From Anaerotignum lactatifermentans DSM 14214 (lineage in GTDB: Bacteria > Bacillota > Clostridia > Lachnospirales > Anaerotignaceae), in contig NZ_FRAH01000003.1 of NCBI RefSeq assembly GCF_900142265.1, positions 62,001 through 126,000 on the forward strand: a DNA stretch of 64,000 nt, given 5' to 3'. The notes beneath the pieces were generated by a model. It had not been told where the DNA came from. It made no database searches and was given only the letters and a program-made list of their open reading frames with translations. Both the position numbers and the translations under genes were made by a program. Numbering within the stretch: the stretch's first letter is position 1; each line of letters starts with the position of its first letter. Below, in pieces: positions 41,900 to 51,641 of this stretch.

Positions 41900-42544
41900 T
41901 TAAGCCCGTTTTTTATGTACGGCTTTGCTCAGAGCCTTGGAAACGATACCGCCTGCAACACAGCTTGCGGGCATTTCCAACGCACCGTTAACACCTACGA
42001 ACAGTACCACAAATACCAGAGGGTTTACATTGCCGAAAGTCTGGTTCAGACCCTGGATGTAATCTGTGTTCCAGAACAGCAGAACCAGTGTGCCCATGAA
42101 GAACAGGGTGTTCAGGAATGCTGCCAGGAAACCGCCTGCAAAATAACTGAAGGTATTGGTACGATCTACTTTATGGATCAGCTGGAACAAAACACCGGTA
42201 AGCCAGCCCATGAGTGCACGGGTAGGTACACATACCAAGAAGGTGTACAGGGGGCTGATGCTGAACAATGCGCTGGTGAAAGCGCTGGGTGCTGTCAGTA
42301 CCTGATAAAAGCTGGTTGCGCCAAAGACAAGTCCCAGCCACAGCCCTGCTTTAGGACCGATGATCATGGCACCGATGGCTACAGGGATCATCATCAGGGA
42401 AATGGAAAGCCCCAATGTACGGAAGTATCCCAAAGGTGTAAAGGACATGACAATCAGAATCGCTGTCATCAGACCAATGCTGGTCAGTTCGCCAACAGAC
42501 ATCTTGCTTTTGGCTACGGGTTTGTTTACAACTGTTTCGCTCAT
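41900..42544 (-). CDS. ECF transporter S component, probably pantothenate (PanT-like)
   Basis: A 214-residue membrane protein with six hydrophobic helices, the substrate-binding subunit of an energy-coupling factor transporter that borrows a shared ATPase module. MSVGELTSIGLMTAILIVMSFTPLGYF is the common S-component start, and the AIGAMIIGPKAGLWLGLVFG segment the next helices. Substrate is inferred as pantothenate because two pantothenate kinases follow. It has its own promoter (TTGCAA, 16 bp, TATAAT at 42700-42705) and a 150-nt leader, and it ends in a strong terminator. Confidence 0.85.
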   Translation of the reverse strand: MSETVVNKPVAKSKMSVGELTSIGLMTAILIVMSFTPLGYFRTLGLSISLMMIPVAIGAMIIGPKAGLWLGLVFGATSFYQVLTAPSAFTSALFSISPLYTFLVCVPTRALMGWLTGVLFQLIHKVDRTNTFSYFAGGFLAAFLNTLFFMGTLVLLFWNTDYIQGLNQTFGNVNPLVFVVLFVGVNGALEMPASCVAGGIVSKALSKAVHKKRA

Positions 42545-42550
42545 ATGTAT

Positions 42551-42727
42551 TTGCTCCTTTCATTCTCATTCTTATAAGATATAAGATGATATGGAAAATA
42601 GTAACCGTTCCGCGTTTCAGCACAGACGCAGTATATTTGCCCTCCTATGGGACATAACATCTTCGGCTGTTTTCCTGCCGTTTCGCATAACCACCATACA
42701 TTATAACAGCAAATGAAAGGATTGCAA
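42551..42727 (-). promoter_or_regulatory. Promoter and uncharacterised structured leader of the ECF gene
   Basis: Minus strand TTGCAA (42722-42727), 16 bp, TATAAT (42700-42705). The 150-nt leader can form CGGC/GCCG and GCGT/ACGC hairpins and has a purine-rich AGGAGGGCAAATATAC segment. It matches no riboswitch I know (checked by eye for TPP, FMN, THF, preQ1 and cobalamin). Confidence 0.4.
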
Positions 42728-42763
42728 CGTTTTTTTGCAATTTTTTGTTATTTTTTATACAAA

Positions 42764-43138
42764 CTATTTATTTCCAGTTTCTTTTTCTGCCTTTTTCAGC
42801 AATTCTTCCTTAATCTTTTCCCCTTCTTCTGTGAAATATACCGCATACCACAGTTCCAGCGCTTTCAAAAGTTCCTTTTTTTCCCGCTGAAGGCGTTTGA
42901 TTTCCAATTCCGCACCAATATCGTCAAAATCGAAATCGTCCTCCTGCTTCACGGTTTCAAAATACAGTTCCCCGTCTTCATTGAATCCCATCAAAAAGGT
43001 ACAGCCCAGTTTCTGCGCCAATACCACACAAATGACCCGCACTTCTTCCTGAATGCTCTCGGGGAGCGCCTGAAACTCCGGCTCCAAAAAATATTTCTGT
43101 TCTGCATAACTGGCTGCTGCCAATACTTTTCTTTCCAT
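42764..43138 (-). CDS. DUF6145-like hypothetical protein
   Basis: A 124-residue soluble protein starting MERKVLAAASYAEQKYFL. It has a beta-rich centre (LGCTFLMGFNEDGELYFE), an acidic patch (EDDFDFDDIG) and a long charged C-terminal helix (LEIKRLQREKKELLKALELWY) ending in lysines. It resembles DUF6145 proteins of Lachnospiraceae, from memory. Its ATG overlaps the birA stop by one base (TAATG), so the two are translationally coupled. Function unknown. Confidence 0.75.
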   Translation of the reverse strand: MERKVLAAASYAEQKYFLEPEFQALPESIQEEVRVICVVLAQKLGCTFLMGFNEDGELYFETVKQEDDFDFDDIGAELEIKRLQREKKELLKALELWYAVYFTEEGEKIKEELLKKAEKETGNK

Positions 43139-44106
43139 TAAATCACTCCTCGAATGGACACTTCTCCTGAAAATACCACTTCTTCTTTCCCGTTATCCGC
43201 CCGACGCACCAGCAGTTCTCCTTCTGGTGTAATGTCTAAAGCTTCAGCGAAAAACGGCTCTCTGCCCAGCACATGGACTTCCTTGCCCAATGTGATGCAG
43301 TGTTTCCGATAATCCTCCAGTATGGCATCAAAACCGCCTGTCCGCAGGAAGGTTTCATAATGCTCCTCCAGCCGTTCCAGCACCCTATGCACCAGACGGC
43401 GGCGGGAAACGGTCTTACCGCATTCCAAATACAGACTTGTGGCAATTTCCGCGATTTCCGGCGGAAAAGATGCTGTGTTCACATTGATGCCGATACCGGG
43501 AATGACAAAATGCACCTCGCTCATTTCGCAGTCCATTTCCGTCAAAATCCCTACGGCTTTTTTTCCATTGATGAGAATATCATTGGGCCATTTGATACCA
43601 GCAGAAAGACCTGTTTCCGCCTCGATAGCCTCTGCCGTTGCCAGCCCGCACAAAAGAGTCAGCACAGATGCCTCCGTCGGTGCAATCTGGGGACGCAGCA
43701 CCAGACTCATCCAAATACCTGTACCCAAAGGGGATTCCCACACTTTTCCCCGTCTGCCGCGGCCTGCTGTCTGTTTTTCCGCCACCACCAAGGTGCCTTC
43801 TGACGCACCTTCCAGTGCCAATTCTCTGGCACGGTTGTTTGTGGTGTCTGTTTCTTCATAGAAATAAATGGTCTGTCCCATGGTCTTTGTTTTCAGTCCC
43901 TGTTCCAGTTCCCGTTTGTTGTACATGGTTTCAGGATTGGTGAGTCGGTATCCCCGATTTGTCACCGCCTCGATTTCGTAGCCTTCCTCCCGGAGCTTCT
44001 TAATGCCTTTCCACACTGCCGCACGGGTGATGGAAAGCTCTCTGCCGATGTCCTCTCCCGAAAGGAACCCTTCCTGTCGCCGGAGCAATTCCAAAATGCG
44101 ATACAT
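43138..44106 (-). CDS. birA: Biotin operon repressor / biotin-[acetyl-CoA-carboxylase] ligase
   Basis: Bifunctional BirA, 322 residues. The N-terminal HTH (MYRILELLRRQEGFLSGEDIGRELSITRAAVWKGIKKLREEGYEI) binds DNA. The ligase domain shows AGRGRRGKVWESPLGTGIW (the biotinyl-AMP loop), KWPNDILINGKKAVGIL and the C-terminal SH3-like domain. ATG 44106 is preferred since AAAGGAGG is seven bases upstream; ATG 44112 is too close to it. It attaches biotin to carboxylases and likely represses biotin uptake or synthesis genes elsewhere. Confidence 0.95.
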   Translation of the reverse strand: MYRILELLRRQEGFLSGEDIGRELSITRAAVWKGIKKLREEGYEIEAVTNRGYRLTNPETMYNKRELEQGLKTKTMGQTIYFYEETDTTNNRARELALEGASEGTLVVAEKQTAGRGRRGKVWESPLGTGIWMSLVLRPQIAPTEASVLTLLCGLATAEAIEAETGLSAGIKWPNDILINGKKAVGILTEMDCEMSEVHFVIPGIGINVNTASFPPEIAEIATSLYLECGKTVSRRRLVHRVLERLEEHYETFLRTGGFDAILEDYRKHCITLGKEVHVLGREPFFAEALDITPEGELLVRRADNGKEEVVFSGEVSIRGVI

Positions 44107-44207
44107 ATCCATGCCTCCTTTCCGACTGTAAAATTGCCGTAACTGCAAACGTCAGGAGGGGGTTCCTCCTGACGTTTTTATGTCGCTTTGTTTTTATCCG
44201 CAGCTTC

Positions 44208-44609
44208 TTATTTTTTTCCTTTTTCGTTTACACGGCTCAGGAATTTTTTCAGGTCGATGATGGCACGGCCATGTGTACCTTCACAGATTTTGTCTACTTC
44301 GTCATAAGCTTTTACAGCGAATGTCAGCAGTTTGCCGTTTACTTCTGTCAGTTCTGTAACCACACGTACTTTCATGCCTACAGGTGTTGCTGCCAGATGT
44401 TTGAAATCAAAAGTTGTACCAACTGTTTCCCAGCCATCGGGCAGGAAAGGTGCGACTGTGCCGATTGCTGTGCCTTCGATCCAGCTCAGCAGCTTGGGAG
44501 AAGCGAATACGGGCACTTTGTCATTGCCGAAATGAGAAGCTGTATCGCTTTCTTCCACGATGTATTCTCTTTCATAGGTCATGCCGGGTACGATGTTGTT
44601 AAATTCCAT
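44208..44609 (-). CDS. Hotdog-fold thioesterase (FlK-like)
   Basis: A 133-residue hotdog protein. MEFNNIVPGMTYEREYIVEESDTASHFG, then ASPKLLSWIEGTAIGTVAPFLPDGWETVGTTFDFKHLAATPVG, match the fluoroacetyl-CoA thioesterase-like family: the Glu in WIEGTA, the His in KHLAATP and Thr/Ser near ASPKLL are the expected active residues. It may hydrolyse small acyl-CoAs. GGGG stands at a good distance before the ATG. It lies directly after ftsH in the same direction with an 18-bp gap. Confidence 0.88.
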   Translation of the reverse strand: MEFNNIVPGMTYEREYIVEESDTASHFGNDKVPVFASPKLLSWIEGTAIGTVAPFLPDGWETVGTTFDFKHLAATPVGMKVRVVTELTEVNGKLLTFAVKAYDEVDKICEGTHGRAIIDLKKFLSRVNEKGKK

Positions 44610-44626
44610 TGTAAAAATCCCCTTTC

Positions 44627-46597
44627 TTACGCTTGTGTGGTTGTATCTTCCTCTGCCGCAGCAGATGTAGTTTCTGTGGTTTCTGTTGCTTCTGTAGTTT
44701 CTGTTGCTTCCCCTTCAACGGGTTCTTCTGTCTGGTTTGCCAGACCCAGAATTTCCGCTCTCACATCCGCATCAAAGAGTTTGCGGAATTCGTCGCCGGT
44801 CACTTTTTCTTTTTCTACCAGCAGTTTTGCGGATGCATGAAGCACTTCCATGTTTTCCTGCAGGATGCGGATGGCTTCGTTATAAGCCCCCATGACGATG
44901 CGTTTCACTTCTTCGTCGATGGTGGTTGCAACGGCTTCGCCATAGTTGCGGGTGTGACCCCAATCTCTGCCGATGAACACTTCGTTGCTGTCTTCCCCAA
45001 ACTGGATAGGGCCCAGAATCTCACTCATACCATAACGGGTTACCATGCCTCTTGCCATGGCTGTGGCACGTTCGATATCGTTGGAAGCGCCTGTGGTGAT
45101 GTCTTTGATGACCAGCGCCTCTGCCGCACGTCCGCCCAGCAGGCTGATGATTTCCTGTTCCATATACAGCTTTGTCATATACATCTTATCCTCACCGGGC
45201 AGTGGCATGGTGTAACCGCCAGCCATACCTGTAGGGATGATGGAAATGCTGTGAACAGGGTCCAGTTCGCTGAGAACTTCAAACAGAATCGCATGACCGC
45301 TTTCGTGGTATGCGGTGATATATTTTTCCTTGTCGGAAATGACTCTTGTTTTCTTTTCGGTCCCCACACCGATTTTGATGAGGGCTTTCTGCAAGGATTC
45401 CATGTCGATGGCTTTCTTGCCGTCTCTTGCAGAAAGGAGCGCCGCTTCATTCAAAAGGTTTGCCAGATCCGCACCGGTAAAGCCTGCTGTGGTCTGTGCC
45501 ACAACTTTCAGGTCAACTTCAGGTGCCAGCGGTTTGCCTTTGGAATGTACACGCAAAATGGCTTCTCTGCCCTTTACGTCGGGACGGCCAACATAAACCT
45601 GACGGTCGAAACGACCGGGACGCAGCAGCGCAGGGTCCAGAATATCTGCACGGTTGGTTGCTGCAATGATGATAACGCTTTCGTTGATGCCGAAACCGTC
45701 CATTTCAACCAGCAGCTGGTTCAATGTCTGTTCTCTTTCGTCGTGACCGCCGCCAAGACCTGCGCCTCTGCGACGACCCACGGCGTCGATTTCGTCGATG
45801 AATACGATACTGGGTGCATTTTTCTTTGCCTGATCGAACAGGTCACGAACACGGGATGCACCTACGCCGACGAACATTTCTACGAAGTCGGAACCGGAAA
45901 TGGAGAAGAAAGGCACGCCCGCTTCCCCTGCCACTGCTTTTGCCAGCAGTGTTTTACCAGTACCCGGAGGGCCCACCAGCAAAACGCCTTTGGGGATTCT
46001 TGCACCCAGGTCTGTAAATTTCTTAGGGTTGCGGAGGAACTGCACCAGTTCTTCCAGTTCGGCTTTTTCTTCGTCACAACCAGCAACATTATCGAATGTC
46101 ACTTTGTTTTTGTCGTCTACACCGCTCATTTTGGCTTTGCTCTTGCCGAAGGAGGCCATTTTGCCGCCGCCTCCCTGCATTCTGCCCATGAGCACCACAA
46201 AGAGCACGACCATGACAATCATCATGATCAAAGAAGGCAGGATTGCAGAAAGCATATTGCTAGGTGCATTGGGTGTCACAATCTGGATGTCGCTGCCCTC
46301 TGCAGGCATCTGGCTCACTTCTTCCATGAGCACATCCACGCTGGGCACGTTCACTGTCATTTTGGTACCGTCATCCAGCACAGCTGTAGCAATGCCATAG
46401 TTAGATACTTCTTTGCTCTTAGTAACTTCAATGGTTTTGACATTATCCTGATCCAGTTCACTGATCAGATCACTGTAATTATAGACCTTCGTTTCTTCCG
46501 CAGGCTGCATCAATCCTTTGCCGCTGAAGGCCAAAGCAGCTAAGATGATTACAAAAATCAACACATATAAGCCTGCTGACTGCCAATATTTTTTCAA
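44627..46597 (-). CDS. ftsH: ATP-dependent zinc metalloprotease FtsH
   Basis: Membrane protease that degrades misfolded membrane and regulatory proteins. The 656 residues have an N-terminal helix ([15 protein letters not shown]), an external domain and a second helix ([16 protein letters not shown]). The AAA module follows with [17 protein letters not shown] and [10 protein letters not shown], then the M41 protease with [10 protein letters not shown]. The start is TTG 46597 (LKKYWQSAG), just after AGGAGGG; an earlier ATG lacks a site. The end is Thr/Glu rich and low in complexity. It belongs to the classic tilS-hpt-ftsH cluster. Confidence 0.97.
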   Translation of the reverse strand: MKKYWQSAGLYVLIFVIILAALAFSGKGLMQPAEETKVYNYSDLISELDQDNVKTIEVTKSKEVSNYGIATAVLDDGTKMTVNVPSVDVLMEEVSQMPAEGSDIQIVTPNAPSNMLSAILPSLIMMIVMVVLFVVLMGRMQGGGGKMASFGKSKAKMSGVDDKNKVTFDNVAGCDEEKAELEELVQFLRNPKKFTDLGARIPKGVLLVGPPGTGKTLLAKAVAGEAGVPFFSISGSDFVEMFVGVGASRVRDLFDQAKKNAPSIVFIDEIDAVGRRRGAGLGGGHDEREQTLNQLLVEMDGFGINESVIIIAATNRADILDPALLRPGRFDRQVYVGRPDVKGREAILRVHSKGKPLAPEVDLKVVAQTTAGFTGADLANLLNEAALLSARDGKKAIDMESLQKALIKIGVGTEKKTRVISDKEKYITAYHESGHAILFEVLSELDPVHSISIIPTGMAGGYTMPLPGEDKMYMTKLYMEQEIISLLGGRAAEALVIKDITTGASNDIERATAMARGMVTRYGMSEILGPIQFGEDSNEVFIGRDWGHTRNYGEAVATTIDEEVKRIVMGAYNEAIRILQENMEVLHASAKLLVEKEKVTGDEFRKLFDADVRAEILGLANQTEEPVEGEATETTEATETTETTSAAAEEDTTTQA

Positions 46598-46800
46598 AGG
46601 CTTCCCTCCTAAAATGCTTAATTTTTTTGTTGACGCTGTCCAAATGAGCCAGCATATCAATTTATAATTCTAGCACATCTTCCGCCAAAAGGCAATGTCC
46701 CTTTTGGGAAAGAATTCGTAAAAAAAGCTGATTTTTCCTATGCCTGTCCAAAATCTGCCTTTTCTTAAAATTCCATGAGAAACGGCTCTTTCCTGCCAAA

Positions 46801-46849
46801 TAGAAAAGCACGGAATTTCCGCCGTTCTGACAGAAAAATCCGCGCTTTT
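46801..46849 (-). terminator. Terminator after hpt
   Basis: Minus strand AAAAGCGCGGA pairs with TCCGTGCTTTT, followed by a short T run. It divides hpt from ftsH. Confidence 0.75.
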
Positions 46850-46859
46850 TATTTTTTGA

Positions 46860-47390
46860 TTATTCTTCTTCGAAATGTACCACGCCTACGTAGTCCAGGT
46901 TTCTGTATTTCTGTGCATAGTCCAGACCATAGCCCACAACGAAAGCATCGGGGATGGTGAAGCCTACATAATCCACAGGCACTTCTGTCACACGACGGTC
47001 AGGTTTGTCCAGCAGTGTGCAGAGTTTCAGTTTCTTAGGATTTCTCTGGATCAGCAGTGTGCGCAGTTTGCTCAGTGTTCTGCCGCTGTCGATGATGTCT
47101 TCTACCAGCAGTACGTTTTTGCCTGTGATGTCTTCATCCAGGTCGCGCAGGATTTTGATATGACCGCTGCTTTCTGTACCGTCGCCGTAGCTGGATACAT
47201 CCATAAAGTTCATGGTAACAGGCATTTTCATTTTCTTAGCCAGTTCTACCAGTGTCACAACGCCGCCTTTGAGGACGCATACCATTTCCACCTGTTCATC
47301 GCCGAATTCTTCGTACACTTCCTGGGCGATTTCTTCCAGACGTTTGGTGATTTCTTCCGCTGTGAACATGACTTCAATTCTTTCTTTCAT
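46860..47390 (-). CDS. hpt: Hypoxanthine phosphoribosyltransferase
   Basis: Purine salvage enzyme making IMP or GMP from hypoxanthine or guanine and PRPP. The 176 residues carry LLVEDIIDSGRTL, the PRPP loop, near residue 100, and VCVLKGGVV for the early phosphate contact. ATG 47390 (MKERIEVMF) is the family start; it overlaps tilS by 17 bp. With tilS and ftsH it forms the conserved Firmicutes cluster. Confidence 0.95.
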   Translation of the reverse strand: MKERIEVMFTAEEITKRLEEIAQEVYEEFGDEQVEMVCVLKGGVVTLVELAKKMKMPVTMNFMDVSSYGDGTESSGHIKILRDLDEDITGKNVLLVEDIIDSGRTLSKLRTLLIQRNPKKLKLCTLLDKPDRRVTEVPVDYVGFTIPDAFVVGYGLDYAQKYRNLDYVGVVHFEEE

Positions 47391-48747
47391 TGTGATGAGC
47401 CTCCGTAATTCGAATCCATACATATTGTGTCGTTTGGGCGTCGGGAGCAAATTTTGCCGATGTCCGTCCGCCATAAATCCAGACGATGTCCCTGCCGCAG
47501 GCAATGAGAGGGATGCTGCCCCTTTCCTCCGCCGGGATCTTCTCGTCGATGAAAAACGATTTCAGTTTTTTGGTGCCGCCGGGCAAAGTGATCTGATCCC
47601 CTGCTTTTCGGGTACGGCAGCACAAGTCCTGTGTTATTTTATCATAATCAAAGACGTTCGTACAGCCATCCAGGGGAATTTCTTCCCTTTTTCCTGAAAA
47701 AACGCCGCTTTCCACCAAAAGCTCCGCCTCCTGCACAAAAACGTCCGTCCCCAAAGGGATAGCATAGGAAAATCCTGCCTGCATCTTTTCCGCTCTGCCA
47801 AAAATCAGCCTGTCATACTGCCGAGATACCACAAGTCCCCCTGCTGTTTTCACGGAAGTGCCGCTCTGTTTTGTCAGCAGGCTTTCCACATCCTGCAAAT
47901 GCACATGGGAAATATTTTTGCTGCTGCCCAGCATATCCGCCATGGCGTACCGCAGGACACGCATCCGCAAAGCAGGGTGGAGGGCTGAAAGTTTCTCGCA
48001 GGATAATGCGATAGGGTTTTCATTCAGTTTTGTTTCTGCATAAGCTGCCTTTGCCGCCTGTTCCAGAAAATCACTGTCCGCTGCCAGAAGTGCTGCTGTT
48101 TCCGCCAGATGCGCCGTACTGCCGCCATGGACTTCCTCCAGCAAAGGCAATACCTCATGGCGGATTTTATTCCGAGTATATGCCGTGTCTTTGTTGGTGC
48201 TGTCCTCCTGATACATGAGCCCGTTTTCTTTGCAGTAGGCTTCGATTTCCTTCCGGCTGCAAAAAAGCAACGGACGGATAATGTTTCCTCGTACCGGAGC
48301 CATACCTGTTAAACCCAGCAGTCCCGTACCTCTGCAAAGACGCATGAGCAAGGTTTCCGCTTGGTCGTTGGCATGATGGGCAACGGCAATTTGCCCATTT
48401 TCTCCTGCCAGCTTCGCAAAGGTCTCATACCGCAGGATTCTGCCCATTTCTTCGGTGTTTCTGCCCTGTTTTCTGGCTTCTGCTGCCATATCAAAGGAAA
48501 CCACCTGACAAGATACGCCAAGGGATTGAGCAAAGTTCATAGCAAAAGCCGCATCTCTATCTGCTTCTGCGCCTCGCAGACCATGATGAATGTGAACCGC
48601 CTGCAACTCCCATCCATAGTGAGGTGCTAACCGCCGCAATATATGGAGCAGGCACACGGAGTCCGCACCGCCGGACAGCCCTACAATAACTCTGCCGCCT
48701 TTTGCCATATGATATTCTTCAATGGTACGCCGCACCTGTTCCAGCAT
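47374..48747 (-). CDS. tilS: tRNA(Ile)-lysidine synthase
   Basis: Modifies the CAU anticodon of a minor tRNA-Ile so that it reads AUA. The 457 residues open with the PP-loop (VIVGLSGGADSVCLLHIL, SGGxDS motif), followed by VHIHHGLRGAEADRD and the C-terminal TilS domain (CRTRKAGDQITLPGGTKKLKSFFIDEKIP). The gene overlaps hpt. All family motifs are present, and the length is normal for the two-domain Firmicutes form. Confidence 0.96.
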   Translation of the reverse strand: MLEQVRRTIEEYHMAKGGRVIVGLSGGADSVCLLHILRRLAPHYGWELQAVHIHHGLRGAEADRDAAFAMNFAQSLGVSCQVVSFDMAAEARKQGRNTEEMGRILRYETFAKLAGENGQIAVAHHANDQAETLLMRLCRGTGLLGLTGMAPVRGNIIRPLLFCSRKEIEAYCKENGLMYQEDSTNKDTAYTRNKIRHEVLPLLEEVHGGSTAHLAETAALLAADSDFLEQAAKAAYAETKLNENPIALSCEKLSALHPALRMRVLRYAMADMLGSSKNISHVHLQDVESLLTKQSGTSVKTAGGLVVSRQYDRLIFGRAEKMQAGFSYAIPLGTDVFVQEAELLVESGVFSGKREEIPLDGCTNVFDYDKITQDLCCRTRKAGDQITLPGGTKKLKSFFIDEKIPAEERGSIPLIACGRDIVWIYGGRTSAKFAPDAQTTQYVWIRITEAHHNERKN

Positions 48748-48807
48748 ATTCCTCGCCGCCTTTCTGTGAAAACTTTACACGAAAACCGCCCTGCCGTCAA
48801 TGAAAAT

Positions 48808-48849
48808 CCAAAAAGGCGCAAAACCACAGCCTGTGATTCCACGCCTTTT
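48808..48849 (-). terminator. Terminator after spoIIE
   Basis: Minus strand AAGGCG and CGCCTT arms with an inner CACAG/CTGTG step, followed by five T. Confidence 0.82.
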
Positions 48850-48850
48850 C

Positions 48851-51241
48851 TCACGCAATTTTCTTCCAGAATCTTGCCGCCTGCACCGTCATGTCGTCCG
48901 GCTCTTTCTGGCAGTGTTCCTGTGCCGCCTGTAATATAAAATCCGCCGCATCCTGGGGATTCGCAAAGCCTTGGGGCAAAAATTTCTCCTCCAGCCATTG
49001 GGCTGTCTGCCGCTCTCCTCCAAAAGCATCGGTGATGCCGTCTGTCAAAAGGAGAATCAAGTCCCCATCCTTCAGACGCATGTCGTTTTTCTCCACACGC
49101 ACCTGTTCCAGTATCCCCGCAGGCAAAGTATGGGCATAAACGGAAATGACCCGATTTCCCCGGCAAATAAAAGAAGCCACCGCTCCCAGCTTGATGAACT
49201 CCGCCTGTCCGTCGTAGAGGTCCACACTGCAAATATCCAGTGTGGCATAGTTTTCCTCTGCTCGCCGCAAAAGCAAAGCGGAATTGATGAGCTGTACCGC
49301 CAATTCTCTGGAAAATCCTGCCGCCGCAAACTGTTCCAAAAGTTCAATGGCAGCCTTGCTTTCTGCCGCCGCTTTTTCTCCTGTGCCCATGCCATCAGAC
49401 ACTGCCAAAAGGGCAGTCCCTCTTTCACTTTCCAGAAAAGAAGATGCGTCGCCGCAGGGCTTGCCCATTTCTCCTGCCGCAAAAGCCGTTGCCGCCGTCA
49501 AAGCAAAAACAGGGGCTTCCACAAAAGTCAGCACACAGCCTTCCCCTTCCAGATGGCACACATTTTCGTCCACCTGTTCCATCTGCCGCCCCAGCGTCTT
49601 TCGCACCACAGGCAGGATAGCTTCCCGACAAATACCTCTGCCGTTGCATCCCCGCACCACCAGCCGCACCTGTTTTCCTCTGCCGCCTTTCTCCTCGGTG
49701 ACCTGTACTTCCCGTACACGGATGCCTGCTTTCCGCAGGGCAAGGGTGAGGCTTTCCTGTAAATTTTCCAGAATGATACATCCTGTATCCATCTGTCCCG
49801 TCAGTTCCTCCAGAATACCGCCTACGGCATCCAACTGCTGCCCCACCAGATTCCGGCACTCCTGCAATCTGCCTGCCCAGACCAAGTCTTGGCGGTACCG
49901 TTCATAGACAGTGCATACCGTTTGGGCAAAGGCTTCTTTTCGGGGGCATAACTCCTGAAACCACGCCGGAAGCTGTTCCGTAGTGACCCGTCCTGCCCCA
50001 TCACAGCAGGACAAGGCGGAAAACGTCATGCTGTAAGTACGATACACTTCTTCATCCCAGCAATAGTGCGCCATGCCGCAACTTTGGCAGACCTTCTCTG
50101 CCACCGTATCCACCAAGGCGGAAATCTCCTGTTTTCTCGTTTCTTCTTCGCCGCCGAATACCTTCGCCAGACCGTGAAAGGCTTTCCCGAAGCCTCGCAA
50201 GCGTTCCTCCGCCATTTCCCGCATCTGGGTATACCGGTCTTTTGCCTGATTTGCCTGCCAAAGTCCCCCAGCCCCTGCCAGTATCTTTTTCGGCAGAAAC
50301 AAAAACACCAAAGCACCAGCTCCCAGCCAAAGAAGCTGTTCCTTATTTTCAAATACAGGCTCGCCGTAAAAACTGAACAGCACCGCCGTCATCCAGAAAG
50401 CCAGCCCAGCGAACAGCCTTCCAACATCTTTCAGGCATCCAGCCAACAATCCACCTAACGCCAGCACCGCAAAAAGTGGCAGATTCCCGACACCGCAGAC
50501 AAAAAGCAGAAAACCCATAAGGGCACCTGCCGCCGCGCCGCCGCCAACACCTTCCCGCCATGCGGCAATGAGCAAAAACAACGCCGTCAGCACCGGAAAG
50601 AGCCTGTCCTGCAAAAAAGGCAGTTCCATCTGTGCCGCACCCGTCAACGCGCCGCCCAGTATCAAAAGTACCGATAAAGTTTCCTCCCGGCTCCACACCG
50701 CCGTTCTCTTGGGGGCAAAAAGCACCCCTGACCCCTTCTGCACCAGCAGGGAAATGCCCAATACCATAGCACTTTCCACCCCTGCCACCACAAAATAGAA
50801 TGTCAGTCCACCCTGCCCCACGGCGTAAAAACATCCGCCCAGCGCCATGGCAAAGGCACCCAGCAGGGCTTTTTTCAGGGTTTCTTCTGCTGTGACAAAA
50901 CGACCCAATGTCAAATGGATGAGTGTTGCCGCCAAAAGCACCGCTCCATGCTTCAATGCCACACCATTTCCCATGCCGCCTAGTGCCGCCGCTGACAGTG
51001 CCAGCCAAAATACCCGACCACTGCCGAGAAACACCGTCAATATGCTCATGGCAAGGGGATGTAAAATCTGCAATACTTCGCCGCCGCTCCAAAGATACAC
51101 CATTGCCCATAAGGCGCCATATCGTCCTGCCTGTGCCAGAGAAGTTTTCTGTTTCGCCTTAGGTGTAGGCGCAGGACGCAGGGCTTTCCCCAAAGGGGGC
51201 AATTTCTGTTCCGTTTCCAGTAAAATTTCCGTTTTTTCCAT
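48851..51241 (-). CDS. spoIIE: Stage II sporulation protein E (SpoIIE)
   Basis: Membrane phosphatase that frees sigma-F in the forespore by dephosphorylating SpoIIAA. Residues about 40-330 hold ten or so membrane helices. A central regulatory region follows (CQSCGMAHYCWDEEVYRTY). The PP2C domain covers the last 200 residues (GDASSFLESERGTALLAVSDGMGTGEKAAAESKAA, then LLLTDGITDAFGG). The 796 residues are normal. Its presence implies a spore-forming lineage. AGGAGG-like GGAGGG precedes the ATG. Confidence 0.95.
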   Translation of the reverse strand: MEKTEILLETEQKLPPLGKALRPAPTPKAKQKTSLAQAGRYGALWAMVYLWSGGEVLQILHPLAMSILTVFLGSGRVFWLALSAAALGGMGNGVALKHGAVLLAATLIHLTLGRFVTAEETLKKALLGAFAMALGGCFYAVGQGGLTFYFVVAGVESAMVLGISLLVQKGSGVLFAPKRTAVWSREETLSVLLILGGALTGAAQMELPFLQDRLFPVLTALFLLIAAWREGVGGGAAAGALMGFLLFVCGVGNLPLFAVLALGGLLAGCLKDVGRLFAGLAFWMTAVLFSFYGEPVFENKEQLLWLGAGALVFLFLPKKILAGAGGLWQANQAKDRYTQMREMAEERLRGFGKAFHGLAKVFGGEEETRKQEISALVDTVAEKVCQSCGMAHYCWDEEVYRTYSMTFSALSCCDGAGRVTTEQLPAWFQELCPRKEAFAQTVCTVYERYRQDLVWAGRLQECRNLVGQQLDAVGGILEELTGQMDTGCIILENLQESLTLALRKAGIRVREVQVTEEKGGRGKQVRLVVRGCNGRGICREAILPVVRKTLGRQMEQVDENVCHLEGEGCVLTFVEAPVFALTAATAFAAGEMGKPCGDASSFLESERGTALLAVSDGMGTGEKAAAESKAAIELLEQFAAAGFSRELAVQLINSALLLRRAEENYATLDICSVDLYDGQAEFIKLGAVASFICRGNRVISVYAHTLPAGILEQVRVEKNDMRLKDGDLILLLTDGITDAFGGERQTAQWLEEKFLPQGFANPQDAADFILQAAQEHCQKEPDDMTVQAARFWKKIA

Positions 51242-51326
51242 GTCTCTTTCCCTCCATAGCCATAGTTTACGGAAATATGCCTGTTTTTTTTGGCGAAACC
51301 TGTCTTTATCGTATTGTTTTTTCCGA

Positions 51327-51363
51327 CAAAAAAAGCCGTCCTTATTTCCTAAGAACGACTTTC
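51327..51363 (-). terminator. Terminator after the Cdd1-like gene
   Basis: Minus strand AAAGTCGTTCTTA pairs with TAAGGACGGCTTT (with wobble), then seven T. Confidence 0.82.
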
Positions 51364-51365
51364 TG

Positions 51366-51632
51366 TTATCTTTCCGGGTATGGGTGGTCTTTCCAGTACC
51401 ACCATTTCAATTTTTCCGGGTCTTTCTCCTCATTTTCCGCATAGTAGACCGCCAGCCGCCATACGTACAGGGCGCAGGGGTCCACCCGAAAGCCCTTAGC
51501 GGCGCAATCTTTTTCATAAATTTCCTGCGGGTCTTTTCCTTTCAGGTCTGCAATGGTATGGATGCCCTGCTGTTCCAGATAGGACGCCATTTTCGGTCCC
51601 ACGCCGGGAATCTGGCACAACTCGTTTTTCAT
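51366..51632 (-). CDS. Helix-hairpin-helix protein of the Cdd1 (pathogenicity locus) type
   Basis: An 88-residue protein. CQIPGVGPKMASYLEQQGIHTIADLKGKDPQEIYEK is a helix-hairpin-helix of the Cdd1 family, usually linked to DNA or nucleic acid contact. The remainder (VDPCALYVWRLAVYYAENEEKDPEKLKWWYWKDHP) is aromatic rich and conserved in the family. GAGGG precedes the ATG. It follows the dnaI-like gene by 9 bp and ends in a strong terminator, so it closes the dnaD-dnaI-cdd1 unit. Function unknown. Confidence 0.86.
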   Translation of the reverse strand: MKNELCQIPGVGPKMASYLEQQGIHTIADLKGKDPQEIYEKDCAAKGFRVDPCALYVWRLAVYYAENEEKDPEKLKWWYWKDHPYPER

Positions 51633-51641
51633 GGCAATCCC

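Noticed and set aside
44633-46543. A 636-codon open frame on the plus strand opposite ftsH
   Set aside because: It is a mirror of the FtsH codon pattern, rich in Cys, His and Phe, with no family likeness. ftsH has all its motifs on the minus strand.
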